DNA of 64,000 nucleotides from positions 31,478 to 95,477 of the forward strand of contig CANSKZ010000008.1 in assembly GCA_947647595.1 (NCBI GenBank). Reading direction: 5' to 3'. Position 1 is the stretch's first letter, and each line of letters opens with the position of its first letter. The notes beneath the pieces are model-generated. The model saw only the letters and a program-made list of their open reading frames with translations. It made no database searches and was not told where the DNA came from. This document shows, piece after piece, positions 8,534 through 15,981 of the stretch. Made by a program: the position numbers and the translations under genes. Source of the stretch: an uncultured Clostridium sp. GTDB taxonomy: Bacteria > Bacillota > Clostridia > TANB77 > CAG-508.

Positions 8534-9068
8534 CTATGTAATGTCACAAGTATTTACGATTTTAACGTATGTTTTGCTGGCGATTACTTATTATGCGAAA
8601 AATCGTAAAACGGTATTAGTCATTAGCTTTTTATCAATCATTGCAAATGCAGTGGCGTATATTTTATTAAATGCGTATACTGGTTTAGCAATGTGTGTTG
8701 TGGCTTTAATAAGAAATATTTACTTTATGGTAGATGAACAAAAGAATGGAAAGAATGACGAAATTAAGAAAAAAGATATTGTTGCCTTAATTATAATCTA
8801 TGGTATGATTGCTATTTCTACAGTTTTTACTTATGAAGGTTTCCTAAGTTTGTTATCTGTTTTTGCAACAATGCTTTATACGTATTCGGTTTGGCAAAAG
8901 AAAACTTTGGTGTATAAGTTGTGCGGAATTCCAGTTGGTGTTTTGTGGATTTTGTATAATTTGTATGTGAAATCGGTATTTGGCGTAATTCTAGAAGCGA
9001 TTTTGTTGGTGAGTTCGATGATTGGTTTTGGAATAGAGAGAAAAGGAATGAAAAAAGAAGTTACATAG
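8517..9068 (+). CDS. YgjV family inner membrane protein
   Basis: 183 residues with a GTG start inside the previous gene (17-base overlap, SD GGAGGGAAG). Five or six hydrophobic segments. The pattern QVFTILTYVLLAITYYAKNR followed by NAVAYILLNAYTGLAMC and IRNIYF matches the YgjV family, whose biochemical role is not established. Last gene of its operon. Confidence 0.75.
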   Translation: MELTINYVMSQVFTILTYVLLAITYYAKNRKTVLVISFLSIIANAVAYILLNAYTGLAMCVVALIRNIYFMVDEQKNGKNDEIKKKDIVALIIIYGMIAISTVFTYEGFLSLLSVFATMLYTYSVWQKKTLVYKLCGIPVGVLWILYNLYVKSVFGVILEAILLVSSMIGFGIERKGMKKEVT

Positions 9069-9079
9069 GAAAACAGATA

Positions 9080-9108
9080 TTGACAAAAAATAGGAAATGT
9101 AGTATACT
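9080..9108 (+). promoter_or_regulatory. Strong promoter of a small RNA (copy 1)
   Basis: TTGACA (9080-9085), 17-base spacer, TATACT (9103-9108) in the context AGTATACTATAA. The same arrangement and context occur at 13480 and 15667, where the RNA faces a small-peptide gene. Confidence 0.75.
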
Positions 9109-9114
9109 ATAATT

Positions 9115-9285
9115 AACTTATAAGTTAAAAGTTGTTTGAGAAACAAAATATAAAACCCTAGTGTTAGAGCACTAGGGTTTCGTCTTACTCTTCATCTTCT
9201 GGTCAGGCTAATAATGCAAGTAAGACTATAATAAATTTCAAGAAAAATGTTATGTAAAAATAGAGAATACAACTCTATTTTTTTT
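9115..9285 (+). ncRNA. Putative small RNA without a recognisable peptide gene opposite
   Basis: From the promoter at 9080 a transcript would begin near 9115. It contains a strong hairpin with AAACCCTAGTG paired to CACTAGGGTTT (about 9154-9181) and could end at a second hairpin, AAATAGAG/CTCTATTT (9258-9280), followed by a T run. No start/SD/ORF combination is seen on either strand. Related by promoter to the two small RNAs flanking recN; it may be a relic of a third module. Confidence 0.5.
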
Positions 9286-9295
9286 ATGGAAACAA

Positions 9296-9324
9296 TTGCA
9301 AACCATAAAATTTTGTGATAAAAT
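9296..9324 (+). promoter_or_regulatory. Promoter of the methyltransferase gene
   Basis: TTGCAA (9296-9301), 17 bases, TAAAAT (9319-9324); transcription would start just before the SD AGGAGG. Confidence 0.55.
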
Positions 9325-9344
9325 TTGAAAAATAGGAGGAAATT

Positions 9345-9995
9345 ATGCAGCAATATACCGATAAAGAAGTATTTAATCAAAGGTTTGTGGAAATGAATCA
9401 AGACATTAGAGTTAAACTTAGGGAACAAGCCTATGATAATTGGCTTGCCGATTATGAAACTGAAATCGAACAATGTACAACACCAATTATCGATTTGGGT
9501 TGTGGCTTGGGAAACAATACATTGTATTTGCTAGAAAAAGGAAAAGAAGTACTGGCGTGTGATTACGCTGAAGTTGCTATAAAAACAATTGAAAAAGAAA
9601 TGCCAAAAGCACAAACGAAATTATTTGATATGGCACAAAAGTTTCCATTTCAAGATAATTACACAGATATTGTGATAGCCGATTTATGCATTCATTATTT
9701 TACAGAAGAAGTAACGAAAAATATAATTGAGGAAATTAGGAGAATATTGAAGCTAAATGGAATTTTAATTTTTCGAGTGAATTCTACGCAGGATAGTAAT
9801 TTTATTGCGCATCATGAAAAAATTGATAATAATTTTATTTGGCAAGAAAAATGGAAAAAAAGCAAAAGGCTTTTTGATGAAAAAAGTATTCATAATTTTT
9901 TCAAAGATTGGAAAATTGAAAAGATGAAGCAAGAGAAAATGTTGCGATATGAGTGTGAAAAGATTGTTTGGAATTGTGCGGTTCGAAAGATTTAA
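9345..9995 (+). CDS. Class I SAM-dependent methyltransferase
   Basis: 216 residues. Motif I IIDLGCGLGNNTLYLL and an acidic residue after strand 2 (VLACDYAE) show a SAM-binding Rossmann fold; IVIADLCIHYF and GILIFRVNS are the later strands. Substrate unknown. The series of short enzymes that follows (Nudix, SGNH hydrolase) suggests small-molecule modification or housecleaning. Confidence 0.8.
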   Translation: MQQYTDKEVFNQRFVEMNQDIRVKLREQAYDNWLADYETEIEQCTTPIIDLGCGLGNNTLYLLEKGKEVLACDYAEVAIKTIEKEMPKAQTKLFDMAQKFPFQDNYTDIVIADLCIHYFTEEVTKNIIEEIRRILKLNGILIFRVNSTQDSNFIAHHEKIDNNFIWQEKWKKSKRLFDEKSIHNFFKDWKIEKMKQEKMLRYECEKIVWNCAVRKI

Positions 9996-10016
9996 AAGAA
10001 AAAGGAGGAATGAAAA

Positions 10017-10451
10017 ATGAAAGTGATTGTGGGAGGAATTATCCGAAAGGATAACAAAATATTGATGGTGCAAGAGGCACAAGAAAAATGCTATGGACAA
10101 TGGAATTTTCCAGCTGGACATTTAGATGAAGGAGAAACGATTTTTGAAGGAGCGATTCGTGAGATTTTCGAAGAAACTGGTTGCAAAGTAAAATTAACGA
10201 AAATGTTACCAATTATTTCTGCAAAAGGAAGTAGCAATATTGTGAGAATTACATTTTTGACGGAATTGTTAGAAGAAAATATTAGTTTTGATCCAAGCGA
10301 AATTTTGGCGGTAAAATGGTGGGAAATTGAAGAAATCAAAAATATGCCAAAAACTGATTTGCGAGGCGAAAAAATGATATTAGAAATGATAAGACAGATA
10401 GAAGAAAATGAAGGATATCCATTGGAATTGATTCGAGAAATGGAGAGTTAA
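10017..10451 (+). CDS. Nudix hydrolase
   Basis: 144 residues. The Nudix box is complete: GHLDEGETIFEGAIREIFEE followed by TGC. These enzymes hydrolyse nucleoside diphosphate derivatives with Mg2+; the exact substrate cannot be read. 21 bases after the methyltransferase and 3 bases before the SGNH hydrolase. Confidence 0.85.
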   Translation: MKVIVGGIIRKDNKILMVQEAQEKCYGQWNFPAGHLDEGETIFEGAIREIFEETGCKVKLTKMLPIISAKGSSNIVRITFLTELLEENISFDPSEILAVKWWEIEEIKNMPKTDLRGEKMILEMIRQIEENEGYPLELIREMES

Positions 10452-10454
10452 TAA

Positions 10455-11141
10455 GTGAAAATAGAAAAGGTCAATATTCTAGGCGATAGTATTACTTGGG
10501 GATACGAGGCGTTTACGGAAAAGAGGCTCAAAATTCGATATCCAGATTTATTAAAAGAAGAATTGCAGTTACAACAAGTTAATCAATATGGAATCAGCGG
10601 TTCTACTTTGGCAAGTGGTAAAAACGCTTTTGAACCAATGTGTTTGCGATATAAAAATATGGAAGAAGCAGATATGGTTATTGTGTTTGGTGGAACGAAT
10701 GATTATGACCCTGTTTCGGAAAAGCCAATCTGCTTAGGAAATAAGCACGAAAAAAATACAGAAACAATTTACGGAGCCATTCATGAAATTTGTCGTGGTT
10801 TGAAGGAAAAATATCCAACTGCAATCCTTGTTTTTATGACACCTTTGAAAAGAGGTTACGAAAATGAAAATGCTAAGTTAGAATTAAAAACAAAGGTAAA
10901 AAATGATTTGGGCTATACTTTAGAAGATGTTGGGAAGGCGATAAAAGAAGTATGCCAAATGTATGAAATCGATGTGTTTGATTTATATGAAGAATGTGGA
11001 ATTGAGAAAACAGAAGATGTCTTAAAATATTTGCCAGATGGTTTGCATCCGACAGAGGAATATCATGAAATTTTAGCAAAGAAGTTAGTGAATTTTATAG
11101 AAGTGAAATATGTAAATTATTTACAAAAATGGAAGACATAA
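10455..11141 (+). CDS. SGNH/GDSL-type esterase
   Basis: 228 residues, GTG start. The block I serine is in ILGDSITWGYEA, block II Gly in YGISGSTLASG, block III Asn in FGGTNDYD, and the block V Asp-His pair in PDGLHPTEEYH, so the catalytic triad is intact. No signal peptide, so it probably acts in the cytoplasm on an ester or acyl substrate. Confidence 0.85.
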   Translation: MKIEKVNILGDSITWGYEAFTEKRLKIRYPDLLKEELQLQQVNQYGISGSTLASGKNAFEPMCLRYKNMEEADMVIVFGGTNDYDPVSEKPICLGNKHEKNTETIYGAIHEICRGLKEKYPTAILVFMTPLKRGYENENAKLELKTKVKNDLGYTLEDVGKAIKEVCQMYEIDVFDLYEECGIEKTEDVLKYLPDGLHPTEEYHEILAKKLVNFIEVKYVNYLQKWKT

Positions 11142-11143
11142 AA

Positions 11144-11172
11144 TTGACATTTTGAAGAAAAGATGGTATAAT
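11144..11172 (+). promoter_or_regulatory. Promoter of the 97-residue ORF
   Basis: TTGACA (11144-11149), 17 bases, TATAAT (11167-11172): a near-consensus sigma-A promoter. Confidence 0.8.
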
Positions 11173-11214
11173 GTAGTTACATAAAGTTTTAGAAAAACAA
11201 CAAGGAGGATAACG

Positions 11215-11508
11215 ATGGGATTTTTGAAAGAAGACTTTAATGAAGGAAGCAAAAAAGTATGCCAAGAGGCAGAAGACACTAGAGAGCGGAAAGGGGCTTT
11301 GGAGAAGCCGATCAGAGTAATTGCGTCTGAAGGGTTAAAAGTGACTTTTAAGGTAACTGCTCCAGAAGTTGCAACAGCGATGTATGTAAAACGATTGGAG
11401 CAAATGGCTCAGGACCTAGGTGCCACAGCTACGATATCTGGTACAACAGTAACATACGAATGTCCTAACATGGATATAGTTAAAATAATCACGAAGGTGT
11501 GGAAATAA
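11215..11508 (+). CDS. Uncharacterised 97-aa protein of atypical composition
   Basis: SD AAGGAGG precedes the ATG. A charged N-terminus (GFLKEDFNEGSKKV) is followed by a mixed alpha/beta region (GLKVTFKVTAPEVATAMYV). The gene is visibly richer in G and C than its neighbours and uses codons rare here, including an in-frame CGG (11287-11289) read without frame change. With its own strong promoter and terminator it looks like an independent, perhaps transferred, cassette. I do not recognise the family. Confidence 0.65.
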   Translation: MGFLKEDFNEGSKKVCQEAEDTRERKGALEKPIRVIASEGLKVTFKVTAPEVATAMYVKRLEQMAQDLGATATISGTTVTYECPNMDIVKIITKVWK

Positions 11509-11517
11509 TTTTATGAG

Positions 11518-11556
11518 ACAAGGTATTTGACGAATGTCATTTGCCTTGTTTTATTT
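11518..11556 (+). terminator. Intrinsic terminator
   Basis: ACAAGG (11518-11523) pairs with CCTTGT (11544-11549), with further TGAC/GTCA pairing inside, followed by TTTTATTTT. Confidence 0.75.
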
Positions 11557-11624
11557 TGGAAAATAAAACTATACTTTTTAAGAATATTGTGATATAATGT
11601 GAACCAAAGGAAGGTGAAGAAGCT

Positions 11625-12128
11625 ATGCCAGAAATATGGGATTTATTAGATGAAAATGGAAATAAAACAGGGCAAGTAATGCAAAAAGGAGAGCCAATTC
11701 CGGAAGGATTTTTTCATAAAGGAGCTGATATTTGGATGATAAATTCGCAAGGGAAAATTCTGCTTCAAAAACGTTCTCCAAAGAAAAGACTTTCTCCGAA
11801 TGTATGGGCGATGACAGGTGGTTCTGTTATAAAAGGAGAAACTAGTTTGCAAACTATTGAAAGAGAAACTTTAGAAGAATTAGGAATTCAACTAAATATG
11901 CAAGAAGTGGAATGGATTCGAACGTTTAAAACAGAAGAAGTTTGGCTCGATGAATTTATAGTAAAACAAGAGATTGATTTGAAAGATATTGTCATGCAAG
12001 AGACAGAAGTTTGTGATGTGAAGTGGGTGAGTTTTGAAGAAGCAGAAGCAATTTTTGAAAAGGAACAATTTTTGGAAAATCGTTGGGAATTTGTGAGAGA
12101 TTTGATAAAAGAGCGATTGGAGAAATAA
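11625..12128 (+). CDS. Nudix hydrolase, IPP isomerase-like
   Basis: 167 residues. The N-terminus (EIWDLLDENGNKTG) and WMINSQGKILLQKRSPKK are typical of the Idi-like Nudix group; the Nudix box reads GGSVIKGETSLQTIERETLE then ELG. Either an isopentenyl diphosphate isomerase-like enzyme or, more likely, a housecleaning pyrophosphatase. TATAAT at 11593 may be its -10. Abuts the next gene. Confidence 0.8.
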   Translation: MPEIWDLLDENGNKTGQVMQKGEPIPEGFFHKGADIWMINSQGKILLQKRSPKKRLSPNVWAMTGGSVIKGETSLQTIERETLEELGIQLNMQEVEWIRTFKTEEVWLDEFIVKQEIDLKDIVMQETEVCDVKWVSFEEAEAIFEKEQFLENRWEFVRDLIKERLEK

Positions 12129-12686
12129 ATGAAAGTTGTGATAATTAGTAGCAGTCCAAACGAGATTGGTTTGACGAATTCGTGTGTGGAAATTGCAAAG
12201 GAAACGTTGGAAAAAGAGAAGATAGAAACAGAATGGATTGTTTTGAATCAATATAATATTAAAAAGTGTGAAGCATGTGGTAAGCGAGGTTGGGGCATTT
12301 GTTTGGAAGAACATCGATGTAGAATGAAGGATGATTTTAATGATTTAAAACAAAAAATAGATGCCGTTGATGCCATGATAATTGTTACGCCAGTTTATTT
12401 TTATGAAATGAGTGAATCGGCTAAAACGTTTTTTGATCGATTAAAAAGATGTGAGTCATTTGATGAAAACTCGTACTTGAAAAATAAAAATATGCTGTGT
12501 ATTGCTTGTGCAGGTGGCAGTGGAGATGGAACAGAAAATACATTGCATTCTATGAAGATTTTGGCAAAATTTTTGCATATGAATGTTGTAAAACAAATTG
12601 GTGTAACGAAAAAGAATTTTGAAGAGATGAAAAGTGAGATTGTAGAAGGAACTAAGGCGTTAGTTTTAGGAGGAGAAAATGAATAA
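12129..12686 (+). CDS. Flavodoxin-like NAD(P)H-dependent oxidoreductase
   Basis: 185 residues starting directly after the previous stop. The FMN phosphate loop SSSPNEIGLTNS and the flavin-contact segment TPVYFYEMSESAKTFFDRL identify the fold; two cysteine pairs (KKCEACGKRG and CLEEHRC) resemble iron-sulfur flavoproteins. Probably a cytoplasmic reductase. Its end overlaps the GNAT gene by 8 bases. Confidence 0.8.
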   Translation: MKVVIISSSPNEIGLTNSCVEIAKETLEKEKIETEWIVLNQYNIKKCEACGKRGWGICLEEHRCRMKDDFNDLKQKIDAVDAMIIVTPVYFYEMSESAKTFFDRLKRCESFDENSYLKNKNMLCIACAGGSGDGTENTLHSMKILAKFLHMNVVKQIGVTKKNFEEMKSEIVEGTKALVLGGENE

Positions 12687-13512
12687 TTTGGAAAAATTGA
12701 TTGAAATTCATTTTGAAGGGCAACTAAAAATTGGTTCTTCCGAAAAAATAGAAAGAGAAAATTATGATGTTCAGTATAGTAAAATGATTGCGGATTGGTA
12801 TTGGAATTATGCTTTTTTAAAAAGTCCAGAAGTTGATTTGAAAGTACTTTGGGAAAAAATCAAAAGCGATATGCAAAAATTGGAAAGACAGCCGGTTTTA
12901 TATTTGATGTCAAATCGAGATAATTCTAAGATAGAAAAGCAATTGGGAGATTGTCATTTAGAAAATTTATATACTGATTGTTGGATGGCGATAGAAAACT
13001 TGGAGTGTTTTCCTGCGTATGAAAGCAAACTGCAAGTGGAAATTTTGCAGGTAAAAGAGGAAGAAAAAGCGCAATTTGTTCAAGCGGTTATGGAAGGATT
13101 TTCAAGTGATGACCCTGAAGATCCTTATGGAACTTTGCCAGAAGAATATCGAAAAATTTATGATTTGAAATTTGAGGATGGTGAATTTCATAAATTGGAA
13201 TATTGTGCGAAATATAAAGAAGAAATGGTGGGAACAGCTAATCTATGGTATAAAGGGGAATGTGCTATTATTTATAGTGTTTCTACGAAAAAAGAATTTC
13301 AAAAACAAGGTATTTGCAAAAAAATGATGTCAAATATCATAAAAGATTTGAGGAAACTGGGAATTGATACAGTTTGTGTGCAAACAGAAAAGGGATTTTA
13401 TACGGAAAAAATTTATCAAAACATGGGATTTGAAGAAGTGATGCTTCGGAGAAGTGTATGGAGAGAAGGAAAAAAATTGTTGACAAGAAGGAAAAATAGG
13501 AGTATACTATAA
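12679..13512 (+). CDS. GNAT N-acetyltransferase with a possible +1 shift near its end
   Basis: 277 residues in the continuous frame. The C-terminal half is a GNAT domain: GTANLWYKGECAIIYSVST, then KQGICKKMMSNI (acetyl-CoA loop) and YTEKIYQNMGFEEVML. The N-terminal half is unknown. At 13447-13449 an in-frame CGG follows CTT. Read straight, the tail is an Arg/Lys-rich extension over the next promoter. With the C skipped, the protein ends as MLGEVYGEKEKNC at a TGA (13481-13483), a more typical GNAT ending. This matches the rule seen in six split genes here, so I favour the shorter product, but straight reading is possible. Confidence 0.75.
   Translation: MNNLEKLIEIHFEGQLKIGSSEKIERENYDVQYSKMIADWYWNYAFLKSPEVDLKVLWEKIKSDMQKLERQPVLYLMSNRDNSKIEKQLGDCHLENLYTDCWMAIENLECFPAYESKLQVEILQVKEEEKAQFVQAVMEGFSSDDPEDPYGTLPEEYRKIYDLKFEDGEFHKLEYCAKYKEEMVGTANLWYKGECAIIYSVSTKKEFQKQGICKKMMSNIIKDLRKLGIDTVCVQTEKGFYTEKIYQNMGFEEVMLRRSVWREGKKLLTRRKNRSIL
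13480..13508 (+). promoter_or_regulatory. Strong promoter of small RNA (copy 2)
   Basis: TTGACA (13480-13485), 17 bases, TATACT (13503-13508) followed by ATAA. It lies inside the end of the GNAT reading frame. Confidence 0.8.
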
Positions 13513-13514
13513 AT

Positions 13515-13616
13515 ATAAATAAGTAAATTAAGGGACTTTCGTATACTTTAATTTATAAAAATTTAGACTTTTTAGATAAAAACGAGTAGCAAATGTGGAT
13601 TGCTACTCGTTTTATT
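13515..13616 (+). ncRNA. Convergent small RNA, putative antitoxin RNA (copy 2)
   Basis: About 100 nt from the promoter at 13480 to a 13-bp terminator hairpin (AAACGAGTAGCA at about 13579-13591 paired with 13601-13613, then T-rich). The hairpin has T runs on both strands, so it can also end the opposing minus-strand transcript; the two RNAs would then be complementary across this hairpin and neighbouring sequence. No ORF with an SD. Similar in promoter, length and 3' hairpin layout to the RNA at 15702. Confidence 0.6.
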
Positions 13617-13622
13617 TTTAAT

Positions 13623-13742
13623 TTAGAAGAATTTTCTTATTTCTTCGATAATTATCTTTAGTATTTCAACTACAATTTTACAAATTTCATATTGTTCTTT
13701 TGTGTATTTTTTCTTTTGTTTTCTTTTAGACTTTTTAGAATT
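13623..13742 (-). pseudogene. Small basic peptide gene, copy 1 (start damaged)
   Basis: Codes for 39 residues: a Lys/Arg-rich head (SKKSKRKQKKKYTKEQYE) then an amphipathic Ile/Val helix ending IRKFF. It aligns with the intact copy at 15815-15949. The ATG expected at 13746 (SD AAAGGAGG upstream) runs into TAA after three codons because of one extra T in a TTT run; the peptide frame itself has only ATT at its head. Either a recent one-base frameshift, an unusual start, or a sequencing error. Unlike the other frame breaks here, no CGG is involved. Confidence 0.55.
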
Positions 13743-13745
13743 CAT

Positions 13746-13784
13746 CAATATGTATTCCTCCTTTCGTACCAAATTTGCGCCACA
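13746..13784 (-). CDS. Leader ORF of peptide module, copy 1
   Basis: GTG start 7 bases after a perfect AGGAGG in the hairpin loop; encodes MAQIWYERRNTY, and its TGA shares its A with the ATG at 13746. The second module has the same arrangement (MAQFCMEGVKK), so a translated leader that couples to the downstream start is likely. Too short for homology. Confidence 0.5.
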
Positions 13785-13805
13785 AAATCACCTCCTTTGG
13801 CGCAT
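13777..13805 (-). promoter_or_regulatory. Leader hairpin holding a perfect Shine-Dalgarno, copy 1
   Basis: On the minus strand TGCGCCA and TGGCGCA form a 7-bp stem around a loop containing AAGGAGGTGAT, fully complementary to the 16S 3' end. The equivalent stem in copy 2 is TGTGCCA/TGGCACA: a compensatory change (C-G to T-A), evidence for selection on the structure. Confidence 0.65.
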
Positions 13806-13894
13806 TTTATAAAAAAGTTTGGAAATATAATTTTTAGTTTGGAAAAAGTTTTTAAGAATATAAAAACTTTTAGAATAAAAGTAAAATTATAATT

Positions 13895-13923
13895 ATAATA
13901 CAATACTTTGTTGTAAATTGCAA
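13895..13923 (-). promoter_or_regulatory. Minus-strand promoter of peptide module, copy 1
   Basis: Reading on the minus strand: TTGCAA (13923-13918), 17 bases, TATTAT (13900-13895). The leader between it and the SD hairpin carries a conserved inverted repeat, AAAAGTTTTTA with TAAAAACTTTT, also present in copy 2. Confidence 0.7.
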
Positions 13924-13944
13924 GTAAAAAATTTCAAAAAAATA

Positions 13945-14006
13945 CGAACAAATGTATTGACAAAAAACAAAAGTTTGATATAATAGCAATATCGAACATA
14001 TTTTTG
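13945..14006 (+). promoter_or_regulatory. recN promoter flanked by two LexA-like boxes
   Basis: TTGACA (13957-13962), 16 bases, TATAAT (13979-13984). A box CGAACAAATGTATT (13945-13958) overlaps the -35, and CGAACATATTTTTG (13993-14006) lies just downstream of the start. Both resemble the Gram-positive LexA site CGAAC-N4-GTTCG, each with an exact left half and a degenerate right half. recN is a known SOS gene in other Firmicutes. Confidence 0.6.
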
Positions 14007-14020
14007 GTAGGAGGTAAAGG

Positions 14021-15643
14021 ATGATAAATTTATTGCATATAAAAAATATAGGAATTATTGATGATTTAACCATTAATTTAAACGAAGGTTTTAATGTTCT
14101 AACAGGTGAAACTGGTGCTGGAAAAACGCTTATTATTGGTGCCCTAAAAATTTTAGCAGGAGGCAGATTTTCAAAGGAAATGATACGAACAGGAGAAACG
14201 AATTCCTTTATTGAAATGTCGATTTCTCTACCTGAATTTGAAGATAATGTCATTATTTCAAGGGAAATGAACAGTCATGGCAAAAATATGTGTAAAATTA
14301 ATGGTAGACTTGTTACAGTAGCAGAATTAAAAGATTTTATGAAAAATATCATTGATATTCATGGGCAAAATGACAATCAGATGATGCTAGATTTAAGTAA
14401 ACAGATTGAATTATTAGATGGTTATGCCGATGATGAAATCGGGATTTTGAAAGCAGAATATCAGGAAATGTATGAAGAATATTTGAATCTCAAAAAAGAG
14501 TTAAATCTAAATTATGGTGATGATTTAGAAAAACAGCGCAAATTGGATTTATTAAATTACCAATTAACCGAAATTGAAGAAGCTAACTTAAAGCCAAATG
14601 AGGAAACTGAATTAGAAGAGAAAAGCAAAATAATAGGAGCATCCGAAAAAATTGCGAATCACTTAAAAGAAGCACAAAGTGAAATTGATAATAACTCAAT
14701 TGATGGTCTCAACAATGCAATTCGAGCGCTTGAAAAAATTGAGTCATATAATGCAAACTATTCTGATATGGTAACCAGATTGAAAAATTGCTATTATGAA
14801 ATTCAAGAAACTTCTAGAGATTTAAGTTGTGAAGAGATTTATTTTGATGCAGAAGAACAAAATAAAATAGAAGCAAGGCTAGATTTGATTTATTCTTTAA
14901 AAAGAAAATATGGTAATAATATCCAGCAAATATTGGAATATCAAGAAAAAATTGAGCAGGAAATTTTTACGATTACGAATTTGGAAAATTATATTTTAGA
15001 ATTAAAAGATAAGTTAGAAAAGTTGGAAAATAAAATGCTAGAAGCCAGTCAAAAAATGAATGAAATTCGTGTGAAATGTGCGATTAAATTATCGGATGAA
15101 ATTACGCAAGAATTAAAAGATTTAGAAATGAAAAATGCAGAATTTGAAGTAAAAGTAGAATTTTTGGAAAAAGGAAAATTCACAAGCAATGGTTTGGATA
15201 AAGTAGAATTCTTAATTTCCACCAATCAAGGTGATGAAAAAAAGTCTTTGATAAAAATCGCTTCTGGTGGTGAAATGTCAAGAGTGATGCTTGCAATTAA
15301 AACTGTTTTAGCAGATGTAGACAAAACCCCAATTTTAGTTTTTGATGAAATTGATACAGGAATCAGTGGAATTGCAGCAAACAGTACAGGTGAAAAAATG
15401 AAAAAAATTGCGCAAAATCATCAAGTAATTTGCATTACGCATTTAGCAACGATTGCAGCTAAAGGAGATTATAATTATTACATTTTCAAAAGTAGTGAAA
15501 ATAATATGACAAAAACACAGATTAATCAATTGAATGAAGAACAAGTTATTCGTGAAATTGCCAGAATTTCGAATGGTGAAATTACAGAAACATCTATTCA
15601 AAATGCCAGAGAAATGCGAAAAATGTCTCAAAAGATTGCATGA
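14021..15643 (+). CDS. recN: DNA repair protein RecN
   Basis: 540 residues. An SMC-like ATPase that binds DNA ends in double-strand break repair. Walker A LTGETGAGKTLIIGAL, a DIHGQNDNQMML motif, a long coiled coil (about residues 150-370), then the ABC signature IASGGEMSRVMLAIK, Walker B PILVFDEIDTGISG and the H-loop CITHLATIAA. SD AGGAGG eight bases upstream. It sits alone between the two peptide/small-RNA modules, with SOS-like boxes at its promoter. Confidence 0.97.
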   Translation: MINLLHIKNIGIIDDLTINLNEGFNVLTGETGAGKTLIIGALKILAGGRFSKEMIRTGETNSFIEMSISLPEFEDNVIISREMNSHGKNMCKINGRLVTVAELKDFMKNIIDIHGQNDNQMMLDLSKQIELLDGYADDEIGILKAEYQEMYEEYLNLKKELNLNYGDDLEKQRKLDLLNYQLTEIEEANLKPNEETELEEKSKIIGASEKIANHLKEAQSEIDNNSIDGLNNAIRALEKIESYNANYSDMVTRLKNCYYEIQETSRDLSCEEIYFDAEEQNKIEARLDLIYSLKRKYGNNIQQILEYQEKIEQEIFTITNLENYILELKDKLEKLENKMLEASQKMNEIRVKCAIKLSDEITQELKDLEMKNAEFEVKVEFLEKGKFTSNGLDKVEFLISTNQGDEKKSLIKIASGGEMSRVMLAIKTVLADVDKTPILVFDEIDTGISGIAANSTGEKMKKIAQNHQVICITHLATIAAKGDYNYYIFKSSENNMTKTQINQLNEEQVIREIARISNGEITETSIQNAREMRKMSQKIA

Positions 15644-15666
15644 ACGAAATTTTAAAAAGAAATTAC

Positions 15667-15695
15667 TTGACAGCATTTGATAAATAGAGTATACT
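15667..15695 (+). promoter_or_regulatory. Strong promoter of small RNA (copy 3)
   Basis: TTGACA (15667-15672), 17 bases, TATACT (15690-15695) in the context GAGTATACTATAA, the same as at 9080 and 13480. Confidence 0.8.
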
Positions 15696-15701
15696 ATAAC
15701 T

Positions 15702-15814
15702 TATAAGAAGTAGATTAAATGTTGTTGATACATTTTAATTTATAAAGAAATACTTTTTTGTTTCAATAAAAAGAAACGAAAACAGGTAGTACTGTGAATA
15801 CTACCTGTTTTTAT
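15702..15814 (+). ncRNA. Convergent small RNA, putative antitoxin RNA (copy 3)
   Basis: About 110 nt from the promoter to a terminator hairpin, AACAGGTAGTA (15781-15791) paired with TACTACCTGTT (15799-15809) plus T-rich tail. A short internal hairpin GTTTC/GAAAC precedes it. It ends next to the stop codon of the minus-strand peptide gene, so the two transcripts are convergent and probably overlap at their 3' ends. Confidence 0.65.
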
Positions 15815-15949
15815 TTATTTTAATCCAAAAAATTTATGTAAAAAATCTACAGCTGTGTTTAAAATCTCTAATATAAGTTTATATATTTCTAGTTGCTTTT
15901 TTGAGAATTTTTTAGATTTCTTTTTACGTGAAATACTTTTTCGTTTCAT
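15815..15949 (-). CDS. Small Lys-rich amphipathic peptide, putative type I toxin (44 aa)
   Basis: I start at the ATG at 15949 (SD GAAGGAGTG); a TTG further up in the same frame runs through the leader hairpin and is rejected. The first 18 residues are nearly all Lys/Arg/Ser (MKRKSISRKKKSKKFSKK); the rest is one amphipathic or membrane-seeking helix (QLEIYKLILEILNTAVDFLH, then KFFGLK). Homologous to the damaged copy at 13623. Size, charge, the buried SD and a convergent small RNA fit a type I toxin. It could also be a nucleic-acid-binding or membrane-active peptide of another kind. Not a family I know. Confidence 0.65.
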   Translation of the reverse strand: MKRKSISRKKKSKKFSKKQLEIYKLILEILNTAVDFLHKFFGLK

Positions 15950-15981
15950 TTTTTCACTCCTTCCATACAAAATTGTGCCAC
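15946..15981 (-). CDS. Leader ORF of peptide module, copy 2
   Basis: GTG start 8 bases after AGGAGG in the leader hairpin; encodes MAQFCMEGVKK and ends in an ATGA overlap with the peptide start. Same position, length and first three residues as the leader in copy 1, suggesting translational coupling as in the mok/hok arrangement. Confidence 0.5.
   Translation of the reverse strand: MAQFCMEGVKK

Noticed and set aside
9192..9473. Minus-strand ORF overlapping the methyltransferase start
   Set aside because: No SD or promoter, and its sequence is the complement of the gene and of the intergenic hairpins.
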